Shown here in pieces: positions 1 through 5,744 of a stretch of DNA of 8,419 bases. Under the pieces are notes generated by a model. That model made no database searches, was not told the DNA's origin, and saw nothing but the letters and a program-made list of their open reading frames with translations. Source of the DNA: Rhodoferax sp. (GTDB lineage Bacteria > Pseudomonadota > Gammaproteobacteria > Burkholderiales > Burkholderiaceae_C); the NCBI GenBank assembly GCA_021731215.1, contig JAKFXU010000240.1, positions 1-8,419 on the forward strand, read 5' to 3'. A program made the translations under genes and the position numbers. How positions within the stretch are numbered: position 1 is the first letter of the stretch; each line of letters starts with the position of its first letter.

Positions 1-1
1 C

Positions 2-307
2 TCCGAACTGCTGGACTGGCTGACGCTGCGCCTGTCCCTCACCTGGCGGGAGAGCGCCGCGCCCGCGCCCGCGCTGGCCAGCACGGCCCGGCCTGCAGCA
101 TTGGTTTACCCTGAGCGCCAGTCGCTGGATGCGCTGCGCGAGCTGGTGGGCCTGGGCTACTACCGCGGCATCCTGAACCAGCTCGACGCGATCGAAGCGC
201 AGCAGCCGCAAAGCGCGGCCTTTGTCGCCGACATGCGCGGCCTGGCCCGGCAGTTCCAGTTCGAGGCCATGGGCCGGCGGCTGAACGAGGCGGCTCATGA
301 AAACTAG
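2..307 (+). CDS. C-terminal tail of a probable hybrid sensor histidine kinase (partial, 5' end outside window)
   Basis: The frame is open from base 2 to the TAG at 305-307 and gives 101 residues of a protein that begins upstream of the window. An Ala/Pro-rich linker (residues about 20-34) is followed by a helical segment starting YPERQSLDALRELV and continuing through GYYRGILNQLDAIEAQQP to RQFQFEAMGRRL. From memory, this resembles the short helical tail after the receiver domain in hybrid sensor kinases of Burkholderiales. No catalytic motif (H-box, N-box, G-box) lies inside the window, so the kinase call rests on this tail and on the next gene, a response regulator whose ATG overlaps this stop by 11 bp. 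Such overlap usually means translational coupling and a shared pathway. It would act at the inner membrane. A non-kinase signalling protein cannot be excluded. Confidence 0.6.
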   Translation, partial: SELLDWLTLRLSLTWRESAAPAPALASTARPAALVYPERQSLDALRELVGLGYYRGILNQLDAIEAQQPQSAAFVADMRGLARQFQFEAMGRRLNEAAHEN

Positions 308-1508
308 CCGCCGCGCCGGGCCGCCCCAAGCCGGTCGCGCCGTCTCTGCGAGACTTGCCCGAGGGCGAGCCCCCGCGGGGCTGGAGCCTGCGGCTCCAAA
401 CCTGCTTGAGCAGGATTGGACCGGCGACAGAGACGAAGCGTCTCGCGAGTCGCGGCCTGCCGGGCCTCGCGCAGCACCTGCGTTATCGGCCAAGGCCGAT
501 CCCGGGGAAGTGACAAGCGTGGGGGCCCTAAACGCGCCCAAACACGCGCTGCGCCAGACGCTGGACCGCGCCAACAGCGACGTCGTGCTGATCGTGGACG
601 ACGTGCCCGACAACCTGGCGCTGCTGCACGACGCGCTCGATGAATCGGGCTACACGGTGCTGGTGGCCACCCATGGCGAGGCCGCCCTGGCGCGCGCCGC
701 GCAGGCCCTGCCCGACATCGTGCTGCTCGACGCCATGATGCCCGGCATAGACGGCTTTGAAGTGGCAAGGCGCCTGAAGGCCGCACCGCAAACCGCCCAC
801 ATCCCGATCATCTTCATGACCGGTCTGCTTGATACCGAATACCTGGTGGCCGCATTGGAGGCGGGCGGCGTGGACTACGTCACCAAGCCGATCAAGCCCA
901 AAGAAGTACTGGCCCGCATCAGCGTGCACCTGCAGGGCGCGCGCGAAAAGCGCCAGGCCCGCAACGCGCTGGACGCCTTTGGTTTTGCCAGCATCACGGT
1001 GCGCGTCAGCGACGGCAAACTGATGTGGCAAACCCCGCTGGCGCGCGAACTGCTGCTGCGCTACTACGGCAGCGCCGCCCCGCAAACGCCCGCGCCGGTG
1101 CTTAACTGGCTGCGCCGCCATGCGCTGGCCGCCCCGGCGCTGATCGAGCCGCCGCGCCTGAGTGTCGAGCTGGGACCCAAGCGCCTGAGCTTTCGCCTGC
1201 ACCAGCAGATTGGCGACAGCGAGGGCGGCGGCGACTGGCTCATCATCATGCGCGAGGAGTCCGACGCGAGCGTGATCGACGCCATCGCCCTGAGTTTCAA
1301 GCTCACCCCGCGCGAAGCCGAGGTGCTGTACTGGGTGGTCAAGGGCAAGATCAACCGCGACATTGGCGACATTCTGGGCTCCAGTCCGATGACCGTGAAG
1401 AAGCACCTGGAACGCGTGTTTGCCAAGCTCGGCGTGGAGACCCGCACCGCGGCGGCCGGCATGGCGATGAGCCGGATTCGGCAACTGCATCCGCAGTTCG
1501 AGGGGTGA
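297..1508 (+). CDS. REC-LuxR (NarL/FixJ-type) DNA-binding response regulator with repeat-encoded N-terminal extension
   Basis: This 403-residue protein is a two-component transcription regulator acting in the cytoplasm. The receiver domain spans about residues 96-212: acidic pair D101-D102, phospho-acceptor D145 in LLDAMMPG, T175 and K197 in the YVTKPIKP motif. A linker domain (about 220-325) is followed by a LuxR-type helix-turn-helix at about 333-395, with LTPREAEVL, SSPMTVKKHLERVF and AKLGVETRTAA. The ATG at 297 overlaps the upstream kinase-like stop codon. Residues about 8-77 are Arg/Ala/Pro-rich, match no domain I know and are encoded by a palindromic repeat, whereas a usual receiver protein starts just before VVLIVDDV. 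The repeat may therefore have been inserted a few codons after the start, or translation may begin internally, for example at GTG 519 with GGGGA at 504-508. Its closeness to the urt operon suggests a role in urea or nitrogen control, which is inference. Confidence 0.9.
   Translation: MKTSRRAGPPQAGRAVSARLARGRAPAGLEPAAPNLLEQDWTGDRDEASRESRPAGPRAAPALSAKADPGEVTSVGALNAPKHALRQTLDRANSDVVLIVDDVPDNLALLHDALDESGYTVLVATHGEAALARAAQALPDIVLLDAMMPGIDGFEVARRLKAAPQTAHIPIIFMTGLLDTEYLVAALEAGGVDYVTKPIKPKEVLARISVHLQGAREKRQARNALDAFGFASITVRVSDGKLMWQTPLARELLLRYYGSAAPQTPAPVLNWLRRHALAAPALIEPPRLSVELGPKRLSFRLHQQIGDSEGGGDWLIIMREESDASVIDAIALSFKLTPREAEVLYWVVKGKINRDIGDILGSSPMTVKKHLERVFAKLGVETRTAAAGMAMSRIRQLHPQFEG
318..527. 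repeat. Palindromic repeat made of a chain of mini-hairpins, inside the response regulator frame
   Basis: The flanks GGGCCGCCCCAAG (318-330) and AGCGTGGGGGCC (516-527) form an imperfect inverted pair and resemble the ends of a repeat I recall from Comamonadaceae intergenic DNA. Between them are adjacent perfect hairpins with loops of 1-5 bases: GTCTC/GAGAC (342-354), GCCC/GGGC (357-366), AGCCCC/GGGGCT (368-382), GGAGCC/GGCTCC (383-397), CCTGCT/AGCAGG (401-414), GAGACG/CGTCTC (430-444), GCGA/TCGC (445-453), GGCC/GGCC (454-466), CGCAG/CTGCG (470-482) and ATCGGCC/GGCCGAT (485-500). The first and sixth hairpins can also pair with each other (341-348 with 428-435, 348-354 with 440-446). The hairpins are seen directly; the family assignment is from memory. 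Confidence 0.8.
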
Positions 1509-1614
1509 TGGGTCGGCTTGAGGCCCGCCTGCACCTGAATCAATTGGCCGGACGTGCGAAAACGCAAGAAACAGTTCGATGCGAATCCGATAATCTGGCG
1601 CAAGAGCAGTTCTT

Positions 1615-1621
1615 GGAAGGA
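1615..1621 (+). promoter_or_regulatory. Ribosome binding site GGAAGGA deciding the start at 1628
   Basis: GGAAGGA lies 6 bases before the ATG at 1628. An in-frame ATG at 1505 would extend the protein by 41 residues but would bury the signal peptide, so 1628 is the better start. Confidence 0.75.
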
Positions 1622-1627
1622 CCGAAA

Positions 1628-2239
1628 ATGCGCTACCTACTCGTTGTGCTTTGGATGCTGTTCGGGGCCATGGCGTCGGCCATGGCGCAGGTCAGCGTCG
1701 GTATCGGTATCGGGCTGCCCGGCGTCAGCATCGGGATCAATCTGCCGGTGTACCCGGAACTGGTCCGGATGCCGGGCTACCCGGTCTACTATGCGCCGCG
1801 GCTCGATGCCAACTTCTTCTTTTACGACGGCCTGTACTGGGTCTATCAGGGCGATAACTGGTACGCCAGTTCCTGGTACAACGGACCCTGGGGGCTGGTG
1901 GCGCCTGAAGTGGTGCCGCTGTTCATCCTGCGCATCCCGGTGCGCTACTACCGGCATCCGCCGGTGTATTTTTACGGTTGGCGTCCGGATGCGCCGCCAC
2001 GCTGGGGCGAGCACTGGGGCCCGGCATGGGAGCAGCACCGAGGCGACTGGGACAAGTGGCCGCGCAAGTCGGTGCCCGTTCCCGCCCCGCTGCCTTCATA
2101 CCAGCGACGCTATTCAGGGCCCCGCTATCCCGAGGCGCAACAGCAGCACGAACTGCAGCGCCGAAATTATCGTTACCAGCCGCGTGACCCGGCCGTGCGC
2201 CAGCAGTGGCAGCCAAAGCGGGACAAAGAGCGCGAATAG
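1628..2239 (+). CDS. Exported Tyr/Trp/Pro-rich hypothetical protein
   Basis: This 203-residue protein has a Sec-type signal peptide: MRYLLVVLWMLFGAMASAMA, with likely cleavage after residue 20. The mature part opens with a short Gly/Val/Ile-rich stretch (VSVGIGIGLPGVSIGINLP). It then has an aromatic-rich core (about residues 43-145) with NFFFYDGLYWVYQGDNWYAS, SSWYNGPWG, RVPV-like IPVRYYRHPP and PPRWGEHWGPAW. The C-terminal 60 residues are basic, Gln/Arg-rich and probably disordered. It resembles a common family of hypothetical envelope proteins in Burkholderiales, and the short aromatic-glycine motifs recall YXWGXW-type repeat proteins, though this is recall and not a search. It probably resides in the periplasm or at the cell surface. 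No enzymatic motif is visible, and nothing links it functionally to the urea genes beyond position. It has its own RBS and lies 119 bp after the regulator gene. Confidence 0.85.
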   Translation: MRYLLVVLWMLFGAMASAMAQVSVGIGIGLPGVSIGINLPVYPELVRMPGYPVYYAPRLDANFFFYDGLYWVYQGDNWYASSWYNGPWGLVAPEVVPLFILRIPVRYYRHPPVYFYGWRPDAPPRWGEHWGPAWEQHRGDWDKWPRKSVPVPAPLPSYQRRYSGPRYPEAQQQHELQRRNYRYQPRDPAVRQQWQPKRDKERE

Positions 2240-2316
2240 GAGCGAGGCCGACGCGATGGGGGTGTGCGTGTTGGCAGCGGATTGCGCTAACTTGAGGCTT
2301 GGCGTGTCGCGACGGC

Positions 2317-2478
2317 ATGGAAGCGGCCGACATGATCTCCACCCTTGATGCCGCTGAACTGGCAGGCACCTGCCGCGTGATGATCGGCGCCTGGATCAAA
2401 AGCGGACGCTGCATTCCCCATACGCCACTCGGCGTATTCCCCAATCCCCCGACCTTCCCTAAAGTCAAACCATCGTGA
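2317..2478 (+). pseudogene. Probable remnant of a small helix-turn-helix gene
   Basis: A 53-codon frame from ATG 2317 to TGA 2476-2478 contains STLDAAELAGTCRVMIGAWI followed by KSGRCI. This looks like the first helix-turn-helix of a small DNA-binding protein of the excisionase or antitoxin type, in which a phrase such as 'AAELAGxSRVTIxxWIKxGR' is typical. After residue 32 (GRCI) the similarity stops abruptly and a Pro-rich tail with no recognisable features follows, so only the N-terminal third of such a gene seems to remain. There is no good ribosome binding site before ATG 2317. The match is from memory and short, so chance resemblance is possible. If real, it marks an old insertion or deletion event between the regulator block and the transporter operon. 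Confidence 0.35.
2420..2437. repeat. Hairpin ATACGCC-ACTC-GGCGTAT
   Basis: This is a perfect 7-bp stem with a 4-base loop. It starts just where the HTH-like similarity in the overlapping fragment ends, so it may mark a rearrangement junction. No T-run follows, so a terminator is unlikely. Confidence 0.5.
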
Positions 2479-2483
2479 CGCCA

Positions 2484-2599
2484 AGGCCTAGTACCCAGAC
2501 TCAGAAATATCGAAACATGAAAGCGCGTCTTCGCGCCCATGCCGTCGTTGCCAATCCTCGCCATAGCGATGGCTATGGCTGCGGTTTGCGCCTAGGCCT
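2484..2599. repeat. 116-bp segment bounded by 8-bp inverted repeats and holding two hairpins
   Basis: AGGCCTAG at 2484-2491 is the reverse complement of CTAGGCCT at 2592-2599. Inside are GCGCG-TCTT-CGCGC (2524-2537) and GCCATAGC-GATG-GCTATGGC (2561-2580). The arrangement could be a small mobile repeat or a structured leader upstream of urtA, but 8-bp ends are short enough to occur by chance. Confidence 0.35.
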
Positions 2600-2623
2600 G
2601 AGCACGAATCCATCACTTTCATT

Positions 2624-2652
2624 TTGTTCCGATACCTCTGCGTCTGGATACT
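2624..2652 (+). promoter_or_regulatory. Weak candidate sigma-70 promoter for urtA
   Basis: TTGTTC (2624-2629) and GATACT (2647-2652) are separated by 17 bp, matching the consensus hexamers at 3 of 6 and 4 of 6 positions. It lies 55 bp before the urtA ATG, a sensible leader length. The weak match would fit an activator-dependent promoter, but no operator was identified. Confidence 0.3.
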
Positions 2653-2707
2653 AGTTCCCATAAACAGGCGGCGCGAGACGGTTTTCTTTAACTCTGGAAG
2701 CTCACAC

Positions 2708-3979
2708 ATGCAACACCTGAATTCACGTCGTTTTACCCTCAAGGCACTCACCGCTGCCGTCGCCCTCGCCACCCTCTCAAGCTTGCCAGCCTACGCCGCC
2801 GAGACCATCAAGGTCGGCATTCTGCACAGCCTCTCGGGCACCATGGCCATTTCGGAAACGGTGTTGAAAGACACCGTGCTGATGGCGATTGACGAGATCA
2901 ACGCCAAGGGCGGCGTGCTGGGCAGGAAGCTCGAACCCGTGGTGGTGGACCCGGCCTCCAACTGGCCGCTGTTCGCTGAAAAAACCAAGCAGTTGCTGGG
3001 GCAGGACAAAGTCGCGGTCATCTTTGGTTGCTGGACCTCGGTGTCGCGCAAATCGGTGCTGCCGGTGCTGGAAGAAATGAACGGCCTGCTGTTCTACCCG
3101 GTGCAGTACGAGGGCGAAGAGCTGTCCAAGAACGTGTTCTACACCGGCGCGGCGCCGAATCAGCAGGCGATTCCGGCGGTCGACTATTTGATGAGCAAGG
3201 ACGGCGGCGCTGCCAAGCGCTGGGTGCTGCTGGGCACCGACTATGTCTACCCCCGCACCACCAACAAGATTCTGCGCGCCTACCTCAAATCCAAGGGCGT
3301 CAAAGACAGCGACATCGACGAGAAGTACACGCCGTTTGGCCACTCCGATTACCAGACCATCGTGGCCGACATCAAGAAGTTCTCCGCCGGCGGCAAGACT
3401 GCCGTGGTGTCCACCATCAACGGCGACTCCAACGTGCCGTTCTACAAAGAGCTGGGCAACGCCGGCCTGAAGGCCAAGGACGTGCCGGTGGTCGCCTTCT
3501 CCGTGGGTGAGGAGGAACTGCGCGGCGTCGACACCAAGCCGCTGGTCGGTCACCTGGCGGCCTGGAACTACTTCATGTCGATCAAGAACCCGAGCAATGA
3601 CGAGTTCACCCAAAAGTGGGCCAGCTACGCCAAGGCCAAGAAGCTGCCCGGCGCCGACAAGCCTTTGACCAACGACCCGATGGAAGCCACTTACATCGGC
3701 ATCAACATGTGGAAGCAGGCGGTCGAAAAAGCCAAGTCCACCGATGTCGACAAGGTCATCGCCGCCATGGCCGGCCAGACCTTCAAGGCGCCGAGCGGCA
3801 TCGTCAGCAAGATGGATGAGAAGAACCACCACCTGCACAAGTCGGTGTTCATTGGCGAGATCAAGGCCGACGGTCAGTTCAACGTGGTCTGGAAGACGCC
3901 CGGCCCGGTCAAGGCCAAGCCCTGGTCGCCCTACATCGAGGGCAATGCCGCCAAGCCCGATGAGCCGGCGAAGAAGTAA
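2708..3979 (+). CDS. urtA: Urea ABC transporter substrate-binding protein UrtA
   Basis: This 423-residue periplasmic protein captures urea and delivers it to the UrtB-UrtC channel. The start at ATG 2708 has GGAAG at 2696-2700 and begins directly with the signal peptide: an N-region with twin arginines (SRRFTLK), a hydrophobic stretch AVALATLSSLP and cleavage after AYA at residue 30. The SRRFTLK motif makes Tat export possible, although Sec cannot be excluded. The mature protein is of the periplasmic-binding-protein (Peripla_BP, branched-chain amino acid/urea/amide) type: IKVGILHSLSGTMAISE, an INAKGGVLGRKLEPVVVDP strand-helix unit, FGCWTSVSRKSVLPV and LLFYPVQYEGEE, then GTDYVYPRTTNK. These segments are highly characteristic of UrtA and the related amide-binding FmdD-like proteins. 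Length is normal for the family. It is the first gene of the urt operon and is followed by REP-like hairpins before urtB. Confidence 0.96.
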   Translation: MQHLNSRRFTLKALTAAVALATLSSLPAYAAETIKVGILHSLSGTMAISETVLKDTVLMAIDEINAKGGVLGRKLEPVVVDPASNWPLFAEKTKQLLGQDKVAVIFGCWTSVSRKSVLPVLEEMNGLLFYPVQYEGEELSKNVFYTGAAPNQQAIPAVDYLMSKDGGAAKRWVLLGTDYVYPRTTNKILRAYLKSKGVKDSDIDEKYTPFGHSDYQTIVADIKKFSAGGKTAVVSTINGDSNVPFYKELGNAGLKAKDVPVVAFSVGEEELRGVDTKPLVGHLAAWNYFMSIKNPSNDEFTQKWASYAKAKKLPGADKPLTNDPMEATYIGINMWKQAVEKAKSTDVDKVIAAMAGQTFKAPSGIVSKMDEKNHHLHKSVFIGEIKADGQFNVVWKTPGPVKAKPWSPYIEGNAAKPDEPAKK

Positions 3980-3989
3980 GGCGGGTCTT

Positions 3990-4080
3990 TCTCCCTCTCC
4001 CTCTCCCTCAGGGCGGGGGTGAGGGGATTTCGACGACGCAGACCCTCACCCCAACTCTCTCCCGCAAGCGGCAGAGGGGA
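3990..4080. repeat. REP-like palindromic repeat between urtA and urtB
   Basis: A CT-rich run (CTCCCTCTCCCTC, 3991-4003, repeated on to 4009) is followed by GGGGTGAGGG (4016-4025), which pairs perfectly with CCCTCACCCC (4043-4052) across a 17-base loop. A second hairpin, CTCTCCCGC-AA-GCGGCAGAG (4057-4076), has one mismatch. The wording CCCTCACCCCAAC...CTCTCCCGCAAGCGG resembles a very widespread proteobacterial intergenic repeat as I remember it. No T-run follows, so a terminator is unlikely. Transcript stabilisation 3' of urtA is plausible. Confidence 0.75.
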
Positions 4081-4129
4081 CTCAATAGCAAAGCCTTGCC
4101 CCAGGGGATTGAAGACAGGAAGTTGCAGC

Positions 4130-4153
4130 GTGGGCACAGCTTGCTGTGCCCAC
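4130..4153. repeat. Perfect 11-bp-stem hairpin GTGGGCACAGC-TT-GCTGTGCCCAC
   Basis: This is a perfect inverted repeat with a 2-base loop, ending 16 bp before the urtB ATG. It is followed by CCTACAGG and then TTCTTTTT (4162-4169). The T-run begins 8 bases after the stem, too far for a classical terminator, so partial attenuation or 3' end protection of urtA mRNA is more likely. The sequence resembles a second dispersed repeat family (GTGGGCAC...GTGCCCACCCTAC) recalled from betaproteobacteria. Confidence 0.8.
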
Positions 4154-4169
4154 CCTACAGGTTCTTTTT

Positions 4170-5744
4170 ATGCCGATTCGATATCTCCTCCTCATTGCGC
4201 TGTGTTTTACAGCGGGTGCCGCCCATGCCTTGACGGCTGAGCAGGCAAAAGCCATGGCAGTCGGCGCGTCCGATGCGCGCATTGAAGCCTTGGGCCAAGC
4301 CGCGGCCACGGCCGACGACAAAACCGCCGCGTTTTTGCAGGCCCTGTCGGACGACGCGGTGAAAGTGGCCGGTGACAGGGTCTTCATCGTCAAGCACGAC
4401 CAGGGCTTTGACCCCGTGACCGGTGCCGAAGTTGCCCTGCCAGCCGATGCCCAAGACGTGATCAACAACAACCGCATGCGCGGCGAGCTGGACTCGGCGC
4501 TGGCGACGCTCAAGCTGTTTTCCAAGGACGACCAGATCCGCCTGGCCGCCGTCAAGCAGTTGCAGAGCGATGCGGATGAAAGCAGGTTGCCCTTGATCGA
4601 AACAGCGTTGGCCGCCGAGCAAAACGCGCAGATCAAAGGTCTGCTGGGCCTGGTGCGCGCCGCAGCACTGCTGGGCAGCCGCGACCAAGCCAAGCGCCTG
4701 GAAGCCGCCGCATTGCTGGGCAGCAGCACGCAGGCCAGCACCAAAACGGTGTTGCTGGCGCGCCTGACCCAGGAGAGCGAGCCCGACGTGAAAGCCGCGT
4801 TGCAAAAAGCATTGCGCCAGGTCGAGGCCGCGCTGGCCTGGGGCGACCGGCTGGGCGCCCTGTTCAGCGGCATCAGCCTGGGCTCCATCCTGCTGCTGGT
4901 GGCGCTGGGCCTGGCCATCACCTACGGTCTGATGGGCGTGATCAACATGGCGCATGGCGAGCTGATGATGATTGGCGCCTATGCCACCTATGTGGTGCAG
5001 GGCCTGTTTCAGCAATACCTGCCGGGCGCGTTTGACTGGTACTTGCTGGCCTCGGTGCCGGTGGCGTTTCTGGCCTCGGCGCTGATGGGGGCGGCGCTGG
5101 AGCGCACGGTGATCCGCTATTTATACGGCCGCCCGCTGGAGACGCTGCTGGCCACCTGGGGCATCAGTCTGATGTTGATGCAGTTGGTGCGCAGCCTGTT
5201 TGGCGCGCAAAACGTGGGGGTGGAGAACCCGTCGTGGATGAGCGGCGGCGTGCAGGTGCTGGGCAATCTGTCGCTGCCCTACAACCGGCTGGTGATCATC
5301 GGCTTTGCCGTCTTTGTATTGCTGGGCGTGGCGTGGCTGATCGGCAAGACGCGCCTGGGCCTGTTCGTGCGCGGCGTCACGCAAAACCGTCCGATTGCTG
5401 CCTGCATGGGGGTCAACACGGCGCGCATCGACACCTATGCCTTTGCCTTGGGTTCCGGCATCGCCGGGCTGGCGGGTTGCGCCTTGAGCCAGGTCGGCAA
5501 CGTCGGGCCGGACCTGGGGCAGGGCTATATCGTGGACTCTTTTCTAGTCGTGGTGCTGGGCGGCGTGGGCCAGTTGGCGGGCACCGTGTACGCGGCGCTG
5601 GGCCTGGGCGTGTTGAACAAGTTGCTGGAGGGCTGGGCCGGCGCCGTGCTGGCCAAGATTGCCGTGCTGGTGTTGATCATCATCTTTATTCAGAAGCGCC
5701 CCCAAGGCATCTTTGCCCTCAAGGGCCGGAGCGCCGAAGCATGA
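4170..5744 (+). CDS. urtB: Urea ABC transporter permease UrtB
   Basis: This 524-residue inner-membrane protein forms half of the urea channel. ATG 4170 gives a signal peptide (MPIRYLLLIALCFTAGAAHA, cut near residue 20). About 200 residues of Ala-rich helical, probably periplasmic, sequence follow (residues 21-222, including DDQIRLAAVKQL and EPDVKAALQKAL, which look like HEAT-type helices). The permease domain begins near residue 230 with the family signature YGLMGVINMAHGELMMIGAY (252-271). It continues with LERTVIRYLYGRPLETLLAT, the cytoplasmic-loop segment RPIAACMGV and LVVVLGGVGQLAGTV, and ends in a membrane helix before QKRPQGIFALKGR. The long N-terminal soluble part is normal for UrtB of proteobacteria. 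The RBS is poor (ACAGG at 4157-4161), and a strong hairpin ends 16 bases upstream, so expression may be lower than that of urtA. The stop overlaps urtC by ATGA. Confidence 0.96.
   Translation: MPIRYLLLIALCFTAGAAHALTAEQAKAMAVGASDARIEALGQAAATADDKTAAFLQALSDDAVKVAGDRVFIVKHDQGFDPVTGAEVALPADAQDVINNNRMRGELDSALATLKLFSKDDQIRLAAVKQLQSDADESRLPLIETALAAEQNAQIKGLLGLVRAAALLGSRDQAKRLEAAALLGSSTQASTKTVLLARLTQESEPDVKAALQKALRQVEAALAWGDRLGALFSGISLGSILLLVALGLAITYGLMGVINMAHGELMMIGAYATYVVQGLFQQYLPGAFDWYLLASVPVAFLASALMGAALERTVIRYLYGRPLETLLATWGISLMLMQLVRSLFGAQNVGVENPSWMSGGVQVLGNLSLPYNRLVIIGFAVFVLLGVAWLIGKTRLGLFVRGVTQNRPIAACMGVNTARIDTYAFALGSGIAGLAGCALSQVGNVGPDLGQGYIVDSFLVVVLGGVGQLAGTVYAALGLGVLNKLLEGWAGAVLAKIAVLVLIIIFIQKRPQGIFALKGRSAEA

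Larger units (their letters stand above)
2240..2707. other. Intergenic region between the exported-protein gene and urtA
   Basis: This 468-bp gap contains no intact gene that I can support. It holds a probable HTH gene remnant (2317-2478), a hairpin with a 7-bp stem (ATACGCC/GGCGTAT, 2420-2437), and hairpins GCGCG/CGCGC (2524-2537) and GCCATAGC/GCTATGGC (2561-2580). An inverted 8-bp pair, AGGCCTAG (2484-2491) and CTAGGCCT (2592-2599), encloses the last two hairpins. The urtA promoter probably lies in the last 100 bp. No convincing rho-independent terminator with a T-run follows the gene ending at 2239. Confidence 0.6.

Noticed and set aside
341..500. CRISPR array or tandem direct repeat
   Set aside because: The units are hairpins with different sequences and no constant repeat or regular spacer length.
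528..1490. Long open frame of 320 codons on the minus strand opposite the response regulator
   Set aside because: It mirrors the codon bias of the real gene on the plus strand. Its translation is rich in His, Gln and Gly with no domain, while the plus strand has an intact REC-LuxR protein.
1505..1627. N-terminal extension of the exported protein from ATG 1505
   Set aside because: It would place 41 extra residues before a clear signal peptide and overlaps the end of the response regulator. ATG 1628 has a strong ribosome binding site.
2575..2588. TGGC...TTTGC as a sigma-54 (-24/-12) promoter for urtA
   Set aside because: The distance between GG and GC is one base too short for sigma-54, which is strict about this spacing.
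2777..3838. Open frame of 353 codons on the minus strand opposite urtA
   Set aside because: It is an antisense shadow of a high-GC gene. The plus strand encodes a full UrtA, and the minus translation has no recognisable motif.
4130..4169. Hairpin plus T-run before urtB as a rho-independent terminator
   Set aside because: The T-run starts 8 bases after the stem and contains a C. A full terminator here would cut the transporter operon, so partial attenuation at most is considered.
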